Shown: in pieces, positions 1 through 9,848 of the stretch
How positions within the stretch are numbered: the first letter of the stretch is position 1
Layout of the letters: every line of letters starts with the position of its first letter
NCBI RefSeq assembly: GCF_024508235.1
Contig: NZ_CP101943.1
Location: 434,001-498,000 of the forward strand
Origin: Halococcus qingdaonensis
GTDB taxonomy: Archaea; Halobacteriota; Halobacteria; Halobacteriales; Halococcaceae
DNA length: 64,000 nucleotides
Direction of reading: 5' to 3'
Notes under the pieces: generated by a model
What the model saw: the letters and a program-made list of their open reading frames with translations, nothing else
What the model was told of the DNA's origin: nothing
The model's database searches: none
Made by a program: the position numbers and the translations under genes

Positions 1-801
1 CGCATGGTTCGAGACGGCGACAGCATCCTCTTCTTCAACTTCCGTGCCGATCGCGCGCGCCAACTCGTCCGCATGCTCACCGATACGCGGCCGGAGTGGG
101 ACGACGGGACGACCCCGCCCGCAATCGAACTCATGACGATGACGGAGTACGACGAGACCTTCTCGTTCCCGGTCGCGTTCGCACCCCACGAACCCGCCGA
201 CACGCTCGGTGAGGTGCTCGCAGCACGCGGGAAGACCCAACTGCGAATCGCCGAATCCGAGAAGTATCCCCACGTGACATACTTCCTGAACGGCGGGCGC
301 GAGGTCGAGTTCGACGGCGAGCACCGGGAGATCGTCGCGAGTCCAGACGTACCGACCTACGACCAGCAGCCCGAGATGAGCGCCGTCGAAGTGACCAACA
401 CGGCCATCGGCGTCATCGAATCGGAGGATCCGGACGTGCTCGTACTCAACTACGCGAACGCCGACATGGTGGGCCACACGGGCGATTTCCTGGCGGCCGT
501 CGAAGCCGTCGAGACCGTCGACACACAGCTAGCCAGACTGGTCAACACCTGCCGCGAGGCGGGGGCCGACGTGCTCGTGACCGCCGACCACGGCAACGCC
601 GACGACATGGGGACGCCCGACGATCCGGACACGACGCACACGACCAACCCCGTGCCGATCGTCTTCCTCGCCGCCGACGGCAGCGACGGCGGGAAACGCA
701 TCAGGGACGGCGGCGAACTGTCTGATCTCGCACCGACCGTGCTCGAACGCTGTGGGATCGAGGTTCCCGACGCGATGACCGGCCGCTTACTGCTCGACTG
801 A
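1..801 (+). CDS. gpmI: 2,3-bisphosphoglycerate-independent phosphoglycerate mutase, C-terminal part
   Basis: This is the 3' part of a gene that begins before the window; the reading frame is open from base 1. The enzyme interconverts 3- and 2-phosphoglycerate in the cytoplasm (glycolysis and gluconeogenesis). Visible family marks are FNFRADRARQL near the start, the metal-site segments NYANADMVGHTG and VTADHGNADDM, and the HTTNPVPIVF segment before the end. These belong to the alkaline-phosphatase-like, Mn-dependent GpmI family rather than the cofactor-dependent mutases. Only about half of the usual 500 residues is present because of the window edge, not because of a break. It converges with the nad operon. 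Confidence 0.95.
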   Translation, partial: RMVRDGDSILFFNFRADRARQLVRMLTDTRPEWDDGTTPPAIELMTMTEYDETFSFPVAFAPHEPADTLGEVLAARGKTQLRIAESEKYPHVTYFLNGGREVEFDGEHREIVASPDVPTYDQQPEMSAVEVTNTAIGVIESEDPDVLVLNYANADMVGHTGDFLAAVEAVETVDTQLARLVNTCREAGADVLVTADHGNADDMGTPDDPDTTHTTNPVPIVFLAADGSDGGKRIRDGGELSDLAPTVLERCGIEVPDAMTGRLLLD

Positions 802-846
802 AGCCTGCCCGCCCCCTTCCCCCGCTCGGCGGAGTCTCCCCGGGCT

Positions 847-1707
847 TCAGCCCGTCCGAAACGAATAGTCGAGCGCCGGGGCCGAGTGGGTGAGTGAACC
901 GAGTGAAACGACATCGACGCCGGTGGCGGCGTACTCGGGCACCGTCTCGATCGTGATGCCGCCGCTGGCCTCCGCGAGCGTGTCGTCGGATAGTTCCGCG
1001 ACACCCTCGGCGACCGCGTCCGGCGCGAGATTGTCGAACAGCACGATATCCGCGCCGGCATCGGCGGCCCGGCGACCGTCCGCGGGGCGTTCGACCTCGA
1101 CTTCGATCTTCGTGGCGAACGACGCGCGCTCGCGGAAGTGTGCGATGGCGCTCTCGAAGCCCATCTCGGCGATGTGGTTCTCCTTCACCATCACCATCTG
1201 CGAGCAGTCGAGACGGTGCGTGTCGCCGCCGCCCGCGACGATGGCACGCTTTTCGATTCCCCTGAGGCCGGGCGTCGTCTTGCGCGTACCGGCGATCCGT
1301 ACCCCGTCGCCGATCTCCCGGCTGTTCGCCGTTCGATCGTCCGGGGTTCGTCGGGCCGCGCTCGCCTCGCGGGCGGCGTCGACGGCCGCGCGTGTTCGTG
1401 TCGCGATTCCCGAAGCGTGACTCGCGACGTTGACCGCGACGCGCTCGCCGCGGAGAACGGCCCGCGCCGGTCCGTCGACCGCCAGCACTTGCTGGCCCGC
1501 CTCGACGCGATCGCCGGTGTCGACGAGAACTTCCGTCTCGACGTCGAGATGGTCGAAGACGGCCGCGGCGGTTTCGATACCCGCGGTGACGCCGTCCTCC
1601 GTGGCGATCAATCTCCCTGCGGTCTCGCCCGGCACGTGGTTTGTCACGTCGTGATGGCCGAGATCCTCGCGCAGCCAGCGCTCGATGCGACTGCGATCAA
1701 TCGGCAT
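847..1707 (-). CDS. nadC: Nicotinate-nucleotide diphosphorylase (carboxylating)
   Basis: Quinolinate phosphoribosyltransferase, 286 residues, the usual family length. It converts quinolinate and PRPP to nicotinate mononucleotide, CO2 and pyrophosphate, the third step of de novo NAD synthesis. The diagnostic block TRKTTPGLRGIEKRA lies in mid-protein, followed by GGGDTHRLDCSQMVMVKENH, which carries substrate-binding residues. The C-terminal barrel ends with a typical GGIT...VSLGSLTHS segment. Its start lies 11 nt inside the end of nadB, so nadA-nadB-nadC form one translationally tight operon. Confidence 0.96.
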   Translation of the reverse strand: MPIDRSRIERWLREDLGHHDVTNHVPGETAGRLIATEDGVTAGIETAAAVFDHLDVETEVLVDTGDRVEAGQQVLAVDGPARAVLRGERVAVNVASHASGIATRTRAAVDAAREASAARRTPDDRTANSREIGDGVRIAGTRKTTPGLRGIEKRAIVAGGGDTHRLDCSQMVMVKENHIAEMGFESAIAHFRERASFATKIEVEVERPADGRRAADAGADIVLFDNLAPDAVAEGVAELSDDTLAEASGGITIETVPEYAATGVDVVSLGSLTHSAPALDYSFRTG

Positions 1708-3223
1708 GGACCTCGGGATCGTCGGCAGTGTCGACGAGATGATGACAGCCCCGGGAGTCGGTGTTTTCGCGTGCGGCCCGAGTGATCAAAAGTGCTGTCA
1801 CGGTCGCCGCACGGAGTTCGTAGAGCTCTCGCGAGGTACGGGTGCGGACGTAGGCATCGACCTCGCCCTTCAGCCGCCGGATGGCCGCGCTCGCCCTGCG
1901 AAGCCCATCGGGACTCCGCGAGAGGCCGACGAACTCGTCCATCACCCCGCGAAGGCGGGTGAACTTCTCCGCCGCGAACGCTGCCGGGAGTGCGGGATCA
2001 CTGTCGCGCAGGTCGGGTGCATCGACGATCACGGGGTTGACCCCGCTCGCGGCGGCGGTCCGTCCGGCACGGAGTCCCCAGACCAGTCCTTCGAGCAGGC
2101 TCGTCGAGGCCAGCCGATTCGCGCCGTGGACGCCGGTTCGGGAGCACTCGCCGACCGCGAACAGTCGATCGAGGCTCGTCCGCCCACGGGAGTCGACCGC
2201 GATGCCGCCACAGAGGAAGTGCTCGGCCGGCGCGACCGGGATCCCCGATCGGAAATCGACGTCGCGCTCGTCACAGTTCGCCGCGAGATCCGGGAATTCG
2301 GTTTCGAAATCCAGCGGCGAAACGTCCAGCAGAACGTCGTCCGTTCGGTCGCGTTCGGCGGCGACGGCGCGGGCGACCACGTCGCGCGGTGCGAGCTCGG
2401 CGTCGGGATGGTGCTCGGGCATGAACCGATCCCCGCCGTCGTTTCTCAGAATCGCACCCTCGCCGCGGAGCGCCTCGCTCAGCAGGAATGGCTTCGCGGC
2501 TTCGCCGGCGTAGGCCGTCGGATGGAACTGGACGTACTCCATGTCTGCCACATCAGCGCCGGCGAGTGCAGCCATCGCGATCCCGTCGCCAGTCGCGCCG
2601 TCGGGATTGGTCGAGCGCCCGTAGAGCGCGCCGATACCGCCCGTCGCGAGCACGGTCGCCCCGGCGTATATCGGATCGCTATCACCGTCGTGTTCGCAGA
2701 TCGCGCCGTGGACGCGCCCCTCTCGCGTGAGGAGATCGAGCGCCGCAGTGTCTTCTTGGATGGTGACGTTCGGCTGCTCGTCGAGATGCGAGAGGAACGG
2801 GCCGAGGACGTGCCGGCCGGTGCTCGCGTTCACGTGGAGAATGCGTCGCTCGCCGTGGGCGGCCTCCCGACCGTAGTCGAACGTGTCGGGATCGTCCGCC
2901 TCGGTGTCGAACGGCACGTCGAGCGTCTCGATCAGCACGTCGCGGACGGCCTCGTTCGCGTTCTCGACCAGCACGTCGACCGCGTCGGGGTCGGCCGTGT
3001 CGTCGCTCGCCGCGACGATGTCCTGTTTGAACCCCTCGGCGTTGCTCCGCGAGACGGCGACGCCGCCCTGCGCCCACCAGCTCGTCGCGTCCTTCGGCCG
3101 TTCGGCCTTCGTCGCTACCACCACCTCCTTGCCCGCCCGCGCCGCCCCGAGCGCCGCCGCACAGCCCGCGACGCCACTGCCGATCACCAGCACGTCGGTC
3201 GTCGGATCGGATTCGTTAGCCAT
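1697..3223 (-). CDS. nadB: L-aspartate oxidase
   Basis: FAD-dependent enzyme of 508 residues that oxidises L-aspartate to iminoaspartate, the substrate of NadA. The N-terminus carries the dinucleotide-binding pattern VIGSGVAGCAAALGAARAG. Further family marks are TSWWAQGGVAV, GGIGALYGRSTNPDGATGDG, the FHPTAY block and SEALRGEGAILRN. The ATG at 3223 was chosen because it puts the FAD motif about 10 residues from the N-terminus and leaves a 1-nt gap after the nadA stop; the frame is open further upstream, but only antisense-like sequence is added. It overlaps nadC by 11 nt. Confidence 0.96.
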   Translation of the reverse strand: MANESDPTTDVLVIGSGVAGCAAALGAARAGKEVVVATKAERPKDATSWWAQGGVAVSRSNAEGFKQDIVAASDDTADPDAVDVLVENANEAVRDVLIETLDVPFDTEADDPDTFDYGREAAHGERRILHVNASTGRHVLGPFLSHLDEQPNVTIQEDTAALDLLTREGRVHGAICEHDGDSDPIYAGATVLATGGIGALYGRSTNPDGATGDGIAMAALAGADVADMEYVQFHPTAYAGEAAKPFLLSEALRGEGAILRNDGGDRFMPEHHPDAELAPRDVVARAVAAERDRTDDVLLDVSPLDFETEFPDLAANCDERDVDFRSGIPVAPAEHFLCGGIAVDSRGRTSLDRLFAVGECSRTGVHGANRLASTSLLEGLVWGLRAGRTAAASGVNPVIVDAPDLRDSDPALPAAFAAEKFTRLRGVMDEFVGLSRSPDGLRRASAAIRRLKGEVDAYVRTRTSRELYELRAATVTALLITRAARENTDSRGCHHLVDTADDPEVHAD

Positions 3224-3224
3224 C

Positions 3225-4358
3225 TCAGATCTCCAACATCCTGTCGAGCGCCACGGCGGCGCGCTCTTTCTCCCCGGGAGCGACCTCGATGACGTTTCGC
3301 TCCTGGCCCTCACGGAGCCCGTCGAGCACCCACGTCAGGTAGTTGGGGTCGATCTGGCGCATCGCGTTGCAGTCCATGCACGCGTCGCCACAGAGTGGAA
3401 TCACCTCGACCTCGGGATGCCATCGTGCGAGGTGGTTCGCGAGGTGGATCTCGGTGCCGATGGCCCACGTCTCGCCCGCGTCGGCGTCGGCCACCGTGTC
3501 GGTGATCGTACTCGTCGATCCCACCACGTCGGCGGCTTCGACCACCTCGCGCCGACATTCGGGATGGACGACCACGTTCGCGTTGGGGTGCTCGTCGCGG
3601 ATCTGCGTGACGTGGTCTTCGCGGAATCGCTCGTGGACCTGGCAGTACCCCTCCCAGAGCACGATGTCGGCGTCGGCCACCTCGTCCGCGTCCTTTCCTT
3701 CGGGATCCCAGGGGTCCCAAACGGCCGTATCGTCCGCCATGTCGAGTCTGTGGGCGGTGTTCTCGCCGAGGTGTTTGTCCGGGAGGAAGAGCACTTTGTC
3801 GCCGCGCTCGAAGGCCCACTCGAAGGCGCGATGGGCGTTCGAGGAGGTACAGACCAACCCGCCCTGATCGGCACAGAACGCCTTCAGATCGGCGTAGGAG
3901 TTCATGTACGTCACCGGGACGATCGTCTCGTCGGGTGCGGCCGCAGTGATCTCGGCCCACGCGGCGTCGACCTGGAGCGCCTCGGCCATCCCGGCCATCG
4001 GGCACGACGCCTCCATCGACGGGAGCAACACCGTCTGGTCGTCGTCGGTGATGATGTCCGCGGACTCGGCCATGAAGGTCACACCACAGAAGACGACGTA
4101 GTCGGCGTCCGACTCGGCGGCGCGCTGCGAGAGCGCGTAGGAATCGCCGATGAAGTCGGCGTGCTCGACGATCTCCCGGCGCTGGTAGTTGTGGCCGAGC
4201 ACCAGGACGTCGTCGCCGAGCTCGTCACGAGCGGCCTTGATCCGCTTCGAGCGCTCGTGTTCCGACAGGTCGCGGTACTGTGACGGCAGCCGCTCCAGAT
4301 TGTCGTATTTGAAGAGGCTGAGTTCTGTTTCGAGGGATGTAGTTTCGAGTTCTGGCAT
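3225..4358 (-). CDS. nadA: Quinolinate synthase
   Basis: 377-residue iron-sulfur enzyme that condenses iminoaspartate with dihydroxyacetone phosphate to quinolinate. Recognisable features are LVLGHNYQRREIVEHADFIGDS near residue 55, the VFCGVTFMAESA block, TYMNSYADLKAFC, CTSSNA, and cysteines in HPECR and GDACMDCNAM that fit the 4Fe-4S ligands. It is the first gene of nadABC, with nadB starting 1 nt after its stop. About 50 nt upstream lies a small dyad, listed separately, which could be an operator. Confidence 0.96.
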   Translation of the reverse strand: MPELETTSLETELSLFKYDNLERLPSQYRDLSEHERSKRIKAARDELGDDVLVLGHNYQRREIVEHADFIGDSYALSQRAAESDADYVVFCGVTFMAESADIITDDDQTVLLPSMEASCPMAGMAEALQVDAAWAEITAAAPDETIVPVTYMNSYADLKAFCADQGGLVCTSSNAHRAFEWAFERGDKVLFLPDKHLGENTAHRLDMADDTAVWDPWDPEGKDADEVADADIVLWEGYCQVHERFREDHVTQIRDEHPNANVVVHPECRREVVEAADVVGSTSTITDTVADADAGETWAIGTEIHLANHLARWHPEVEVIPLCGDACMDCNAMRQIDPNYLTWVLDGLREGQERNVIEVAPGEKERAAVALDRMLEI

Positions 4359-4397
4359 GGTTCCCGTTCTCCGTCAGCACTAGTCACCAGTACCCGT

Positions 4398-4436
4398 CTT
4401 TGAAAAGAATTTCTGTTCAAACAGTGTTCAGCATAC
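4398..4436 (-). promoter_or_regulatory. Putative nadABC promoter with a small dyad
   Basis: The 150 bp ahead of nadA hold an AT-rich TTCTTTTCAAAG stretch about 45 nt before the start codon. Just upstream is the 12-nt dyad CTGTTCAAACAG (4413-4424, plus strand), with a further GTGTTCAG directly adjoining, giving spaced repeats of TGAACA on the minus strand. Position and symmetry suggest a promoter-proximal operator. No regulator gene for it is visible nearby. Confidence 0.4.
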
Positions 4437-4509
4437 GCTCGACTGTCCAGTACGACATGCGAATGAAACGTGGTTGATCAATCGACAATCGATGGTCGAC
4501 AACCGACTA

Positions 4510-6039
4510 TCAGCGCGCGTCGTGGACGATCGTGCCATCGACGACCGTCATCGCCACGTCGATGGCCGCGATGTCGGCAGCCTCCCACGGCGAGCGATCG
4601 AGAACGGCGAAATCGGCCCTCTTGCCCGGCTCGATCGTTCCGAGTCGATCCTCGTCGAAGCCGGCGTACGCGGCACCCGCGGTGTACGCGCGCAGCGCCT
4701 CGGTCACGGTGAGGCGCTGGCGCTCGTCCGGCGCAGCGACGACCTGCTCGATGCCGAACAGCGGGTCGAGCGGCATGCAGTCGCTGCCGAAGGCGAGGGG
4801 GATGCCGGCATCGAGTAGATTCCGAATAGGATTCGAGCGCGCCCGCCGCTCGGTGCCGAGGCGGGCGTCGTAGAGACCGTCCTCGCCGGCCCACTTCAGG
4901 AAGTTTGGCTGGACCGACGCGACAGCACCCATGTCGGCGAGGCGGTCGATCGCCTCTTCGGAGGGGAGTTCGAGGTGTTCGATGCGGTGGCGCGCCTCGT
5001 CGGCGTCGGTCCGCTCGTAGGCATCGAGCACGGCGTCGATGGCCGCGTCGCCGATGGCGTGGGCGGTCATCTGAAAGCCGGCGTCGTCGACGCGCTCGGC
5101 GAGATCGTCGAGGTCGGCGGGCGGGACGACCCACTGGCCCGTCGCGTCGGGTGCGTCGGCGTACGGCTCGGTGAGCTTTGCCGTTCGCCCGCCCAGGCTA
5201 CCGTCGGTGAACGTCTTGATCGCGCCCGTGCGGACGAACTCGCTGCCGTGATCGGTCGTCAGTCCGACCTCGCGGAGCGCGTCGAGGTGATCCGACCAGT
5301 AGTTGAGGCGCACGCGCACGGCGAGTTCGTCCGCCAGATCGAGGTCGCGGTAGGCCCGCGGTGCGTGTGACTGCCGAACCATGTCGTGGACGCCCGTGAC
5401 GCCGCGTTCGGTGGCGTACTCCTGTGCCGCGAGCAGCAGTTCACGCGTCTCCGCCCGATCGGGGGCAATGGCGTCGCGGATCGGCCCGAGCACGTTCTCG
5501 ACGATCACACCCGTGGGATCCCCGTTCTCGGTCCGTACATCGTCGTCGGGTAGTTGCTCGCCGAGTCGATCCAGGACGACACTGTTGACGCCGGCGGTGT
5601 GCATGTCCTCGCGGAACGCCACGACCGGGCGATCGGTGCTCACGTCGTCCAGATCCGATCGATCGAGATACCGTGGACTCCCCCAGTCGCTCTCGTCGTA
5701 GCCGTAGCCGAGGATCCACTCGCGGTCGGTCGCGTCGGCGCGCTCGGCGAGCAGCGAGACCGCTTCGTCGCGGGCGTCGGCATTCGCGAGATCGGCGTGG
5801 ACGAGGCGCTTGCCGACCGCCGTCATGTGGGTGTGGGCGTCGATGAATCCCGGGAGGAGAACGCGGCCGTCGAGGTCGATCGTGGTCGTCTCGACGCCGT
5901 CGAGGAAGTCGATCTCGTAGGCCGAGTCCACGCGGACGATCTCGCCGTCGCGCACCGCGAGCGCCTCGGCGGTCGTATCGGGGGCGGCGAGCGTGTGGAT
6001 CTCCGCGTTCGTGAGCACGAGATCGGCAGGGTCGGTCAT
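4510..6039 (-). CDS. Amidohydrolase family protein (YtcJ-like)
   Basis: 509-residue metal-dependent hydrolase of the amidohydrolase superfamily, closest in pattern to YtcJ/AepA-like proteins. The first beta-strand metal motif is FIDAHTHM at about residue 60, TAHAIGDAAIDAVLDAY supplies a later metal histidine, HRIEHLE follows, and FGSDCMPLDP carries the strand-8 aspartate. The C-terminus has the usual TAGAAYAGFDEDRLGTIEPGKRADFAVLDRSP composite-domain signature. The ATG at 6039 gives MTDPADLVLTNAEIHT, a normal start for the family. The substrate cannot be told from sequence; YtcJ relatives act on amides or lactone-like compounds. It stands alone, divergent from hmgA. Confidence 0.85.
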   Translation of the reverse strand: MTDPADLVLTNAEIHTLAAPDTTAEALAVRDGEIVRVDSAYEIDFLDGVETTTIDLDGRVLLPGFIDAHTHMTAVGKRLVHADLANADARDEAVSLLAERADATDREWILGYGYDESDWGSPRYLDRSDLDDVSTDRPVVAFREDMHTAGVNSVVLDRLGEQLPDDDVRTENGDPTGVIVENVLGPIRDAIAPDRAETRELLLAAQEYATERGVTGVHDMVRQSHAPRAYRDLDLADELAVRVRLNYWSDHLDALREVGLTTDHGSEFVRTGAIKTFTDGSLGGRTAKLTEPYADAPDATGQWVVPPADLDDLAERVDDAGFQMTAHAIGDAAIDAVLDAYERTDADEARHRIEHLELPSEEAIDRLADMGAVASVQPNFLKWAGEDGLYDARLGTERRARSNPIRNLLDAGIPLAFGSDCMPLDPLFGIEQVVAAPDERQRLTVTEALRAYTAGAAYAGFDEDRLGTIEPGKRADFAVLDRSPWEAADIAAIDVAMTVVDGTIVHDAR

Positions 6040-6118
6040 GGTTTTGGGAGGCACGGCGGGCGCGAAAACGCTTCGGGATAGCGGAACTGGTTAGAACCGC
6101 CCCGCCGAGGGGTGAGCC

Positions 6119-7330
6119 ATGAGCGACGCCGCGGAGCTCGTCGACCGCGTCAGGGACGGCGAGATCGCCCTGCACGAACTGGAATCACACGCCGACGCCG
6201 ATACCGCCACCGCTGCACGCCGGCGGCTCGTCGCGGACGAAGCAGAAACGGCCCTCGATACGGTCGGCGAGTACGCCATCGACGCCGCCGATGCCGAGCC
6301 GAACATCGAGAACATGATCGGCACGGTACAGATCCCGCTCGGCGTCGCCGGCCCGCTACCGGTCGCCGGCGATCGCGCGGATAGCGAGACGCATCTGCCG
6401 CTCGCGACGACCGAGGGCGCGCTCGTCGCCTCGGTCAATCGCGGTTGTGCGGTGCTTCGGGCGGCCGACGGTGCGAACGCCAGGGTCACGAAACGGGCGA
6501 TGACGCGCGCGCCGGTCTTTCGAGTGGCCGATATCGTCGAGGCCGAAGCAGTCGTCGAGTGGGTGCGCGACAACCGCGACGCACTCGCCGACGCCGCCGA
6601 AGCGACGACGAGCCACGGCGAACTCGTCGACATCACGCCCTACGCGGTCGGCGATTCGGTCTTCCTCCGGTTCGGCTACGACACAAAGGACGCGATGGGA
6701 ATGAACATGGCGACGATCGCCACCGGCGAGGCCTGCGAGGTCGTCGAGAGCGAGACGACAGCCGAACTCGTCGCGCTCTCCGGCAACCTCTGTACCGACA
6801 AGAAACCCGCGGCGATCAACGCCGTCGAGGGGCGGGGCCGGAGCGTCACCGCCGACGTGCGGATCCCGAACGACGTCGTCGAGGAGCGCCTGCACGCCAG
6901 CCCCGACGCGATCGCGGAGCTCAACACTCGGAAGAATCTCATTGGGTCAGCTAAAGCGGGGAGTCTGGGTTTCAACGCCCACGCTGCGAACGTCGTCGCC
7001 GCCGCGTTCCTGGCGACCGGCCAGGACGCCGCGCAGGTCGTCGAGGGGGCGAACGCCATCACGACCGTCGAGGCCCGCGAGGACGAACTGTACGCGAGCG
7101 TCTCGCTCGCGAGCCTGGAGGTCGGCACCGTTGGCGGCGGAACGAAACTCCCCACCCAGTCCGAGGGGCTCTCCGTGCTCGGCCTGCGCGGCGGCGGCGA
7201 TCCGCCGGGCGCGAACGCCGACCGGCTCGCCGAGGTGATTGCCGCGGGCGCGCTCGCGGGCGAACTGTCCCTCCTGGGGGCGCTCGCCTCCCGGCATCTC
7301 TCCAGTGCACACGCAGAACTCGGGCGATAG
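6119..7330 (+). CDS. hmgA: 3-hydroxy-3-methylglutaryl-CoA reductase (NADPH)
   Basis: Class I HMG-CoA reductase catalytic domain, 403 residues, without membrane anchor. It reduces HMG-CoA to mevalonate, the committed step to archaeal isoprenoid lipids. Visible signatures are ENMIGTVQIPLGVAGPL (residues 60-77), TTEGALVASVNRG with a catalytic-type glutamate, FDTKDAMGMNM-type KDAMGMNMAT for cofactor binding, TDKKPAAIN with the active-site lysine region, and GTVGGGTKLPTQ near the end. The ATG at 6119 follows directly on a GTGAGCC context and gives the expected N-terminus. It lies divergent from the amidohydrolase gene. Confidence 0.97.
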   Translation: MSDAAELVDRVRDGEIALHELESHADADTATAARRRLVADEAETALDTVGEYAIDAADAEPNIENMIGTVQIPLGVAGPLPVAGDRADSETHLPLATTEGALVASVNRGCAVLRAADGANARVTKRAMTRAPVFRVADIVEAEAVVEWVRDNRDALADAAEATTSHGELVDITPYAVGDSVFLRFGYDTKDAMGMNMATIATGEACEVVESETTAELVALSGNLCTDKKPAAINAVEGRGRSVTADVRIPNDVVEERLHASPDAIAELNTRKNLIGSAKAGSLGFNAHAANVVAAAFLATGQDAAQVVEGANAITTVEAREDELYASVSLASLEVGTVGGGTKLPTQSEGLSVLGLRGGGDPPGANADRLAEVIAAGALAGELSLLGALASRHLSSAHAELGR

Positions 7331-7386
7331 GATGGTCTGGCCGCGGCCAGAGACGACATAAATCAGGAGCGAGAAACGGGGACGCC

Positions 7387-7755
7387 ATGACCGAGATCGA
7401 ACGCGTCGTCCTCGACCCGGACCTGGTCGTCACGGCGCTCCAGCAGAAGTACGTCGAATCGATGCCCGGCGAGCCCGCGATCCGCGTCGACGGCGATGGA
7501 CGGACCGAACTCCTTGCCAACGAAAACGGGTTCACGCAGCCCGAATCGGGCGTCGCGCTGCGGCCCGAACGGTTCGTCGGCGACCTCGATCTGCCCGATC
7601 CCGACGCGGAGCTCGACGACGAAGAAATCGAGAAGCTCGCCGAGCGCCTCGGCTCGGAGGTGCGTCCGGAGCTGAAGGAGGAAGTCGACCTGAACGCCGA
7701 CCGCGAGAGCGACGAACACGTCGTTCCGGTCGAGTACGACGACAGCGATCCCTGA
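7387..7755 (+). CDS. Conserved haloarchaeal protein of unknown function
   Basis: 122-residue soluble acidic protein that I do not assign to a function. It has no signal peptide or membrane segment. The N-terminal half (residues 5-70) looks like a compact alpha/beta domain, followed by an acidic segment rich in D and E and a helical stretch LAERLGSEVRPELKEEVDL. The start at 7387 sits about 55 nt after hmgA on the same strand, so co-transcription is possible. Its TGA is directly adjacent to the end of the convergent ABC permease gene, with no bases between. Confidence 0.75.
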   Translation: MTEIERVVLDPDLVVTALQQKYVESMPGEPAIRVDGDGRTELLANENGFTQPESGVALRPERFVGDLDLPDPDAELDDEEIEKLAERLGSEVRPELKEEVDLNADRESDEHVVPVEYDDSDP

Positions 7756-9000
7756 CTACTCGTAGCGAAGCGCGTCGATCGGATCGACACGTGCCGCGCG
7801 CCACGCCGGATAAAGCCCGGCGACGACGCCGACGAGGATCCCAACGGCCACGGCGATCGCGAACCAGCCGTAGGCCGGCGTGAACGCCACTTCGGCGTAG
7901 ATCGTCGCGCCGTAGCTCACCGCGACCCCGAGCGGGAGTCCGATGATGGCTCCGACAGCGCCCAGAATCGTGGCCTCGGCGAGGAACAATCCCATCACGT
8001 CGCGGTTGCGCGCGCCGACGGCCTTCATGATCCCGATCTCGCGGGTGCGCTCGGCGACGCTGACGAGCATGATGTTGGCGATGCCGATGGCGGCGACGAC
8101 GAGCGCGATCACCGCGATCGCCGTGACGAACCGCGTGACCTGACCGACGATGTCTTGGATCTCCTCGACGAAGTCGCCGCTCGTCTGTGCCGTCAGCTCG
8201 ACCGACTCGGGCTTCAGCTCGGCCGCGTCCGATCCGGCGAGATAGTTCTGGACGCTTCCCTTGACCGTGCTCACCCGCGCGGGGTCGGCGACGACCGTGA
8301 GCTGGGGATAGGCGCGCTGGCTCGCGCCGACGGCCGGGCTTTCGAGGGTGCGCTCGTAGAACGGGTCGGTCGGCACGTAGAACCGCGGCTGGCCGGCGAA
8401 GGAGGCGAAGGGAAGCTGGCCGGCCGTCCGGTTGACGACGCCGACGACGTCGACCGTCGTTGCGTTGCCGTCCTCCGATTCGATCGTGAGTCGATCACCG
8501 ACCGAGAGGTTACCCTCGAAGGCCTGTCTCGCCGAGCGGCTGACGACAGCCTCCTCAGCACCCGAGCGAAAGGCCCGGCCGGCGACGATCGCGTCCTTGG
8601 GGAACGAGGCGGGTGTCGTCGCGGTGATCTGATTTCTCGAAACCGTGTCGTTGGCGTGGGTGAGCGCGCTCACGCGGACGTTTCCGCGAGGAAGGACCTG
8701 TCGAATGCCCGGCGTGTTCTCCAGCTGGCCGACGTCGTGTTCGGTGAACACGGGTTGGCTGACTCCGCCGAAGCCCGGTCCGCCGTCGTCTTCGCCGGCC
8801 GGCGACGGCAGCACGTAGACGTTGCTCGCGCTCGACGACCCGACCTCGCTCACGATGTCCGCCTCGACGCTCGCGCCGACCGAGGCGAAGGTCACGACCG
8901 ACGCGATCCCGATGACCACGCCGATCACCGTGAGCGCCGACCGGAGCTTGTGCGAGCGGATCGACCGCCCGGCCATCCGCAGCGTCTCGCGGGCGTCCAT
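7756..9000 (-). CDS. ABC transporter permease, MacB/FtsX (LolCE) type
   Basis: 414-residue membrane protein. There is one membrane helix near residues 18-40 (SALTVIGVVIGIASVVTFASV), a large extracytoplasmic MacB_PCD-like domain (about 45-275), and three C-terminal helices forming the FtsX domain (280-405) with the family phrase ERTREIGIMKAVGARNRDV and the closing AARVDPIDALRYE. It starts immediately after the stop of the ATPase gene, so the two form an operon. Members of this family move or extract substrates at the outer face of the membrane rather than pump across it. The nearest neighbour upstream, on the other strand, encodes a LolA-like exported protein, which suggests a lipid-, lipoprotein- or envelope-linked role (inference). 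Confidence 0.93.
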   Translation of the reverse strand: MDARETLRMAGRSIRSHKLRSALTVIGVVIGIASVVTFASVGASVEADIVSEVGSSSASNVYVLPSPAGEDDGGPGFGGVSQPVFTEHDVGQLENTPGIRQVLPRGNVRVSALTHANDTVSRNQITATTPASFPKDAIVAGRAFRSGAEEAVVSRSARQAFEGNLSVGDRLTIESEDGNATTVDVVGVVNRTAGQLPFASFAGQPRFYVPTDPFYERTLESPAVGASQRAYPQLTVVADPARVSTVKGSVQNYLAGSDAAELKPESVELTAQTSGDFVEEIQDIVGQVTRFVTAIAVIALVVAAIGIANIMLVSVAERTREIGIMKAVGARNRDVMGLFLAEATILGAVGAIIGLPLGVAVSYGATIYAEVAFTPAYGWFAIAVAVGILVGVVAGLYPAWRAARVDPIDALRYE

Positions 9001-9732
<732 letters not shown>

Positions 9733-9818
9733 TGGGAACGATAGCGGACTCGGCCCAATGAAGATGTCGTCGATCGATACCGAACTGAGAGACGGACGAT
9801 TTGGGCCGCGACCGTGGG

Positions 9819-9824
9819 TATTTA
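9819..9824 (+). promoter_or_regulatory. TATA-like box of the LolA-like gene
   Basis: TATTTA lies 25 nt before the ATG at 9849. This spacing fits a haloarchaeal promoter producing a leaderless mRNA and supports the chosen start. Confidence 0.5.
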
Positions 9825-9848
9825 CTCGTCCAGTGCTAGTAGTTTGCA

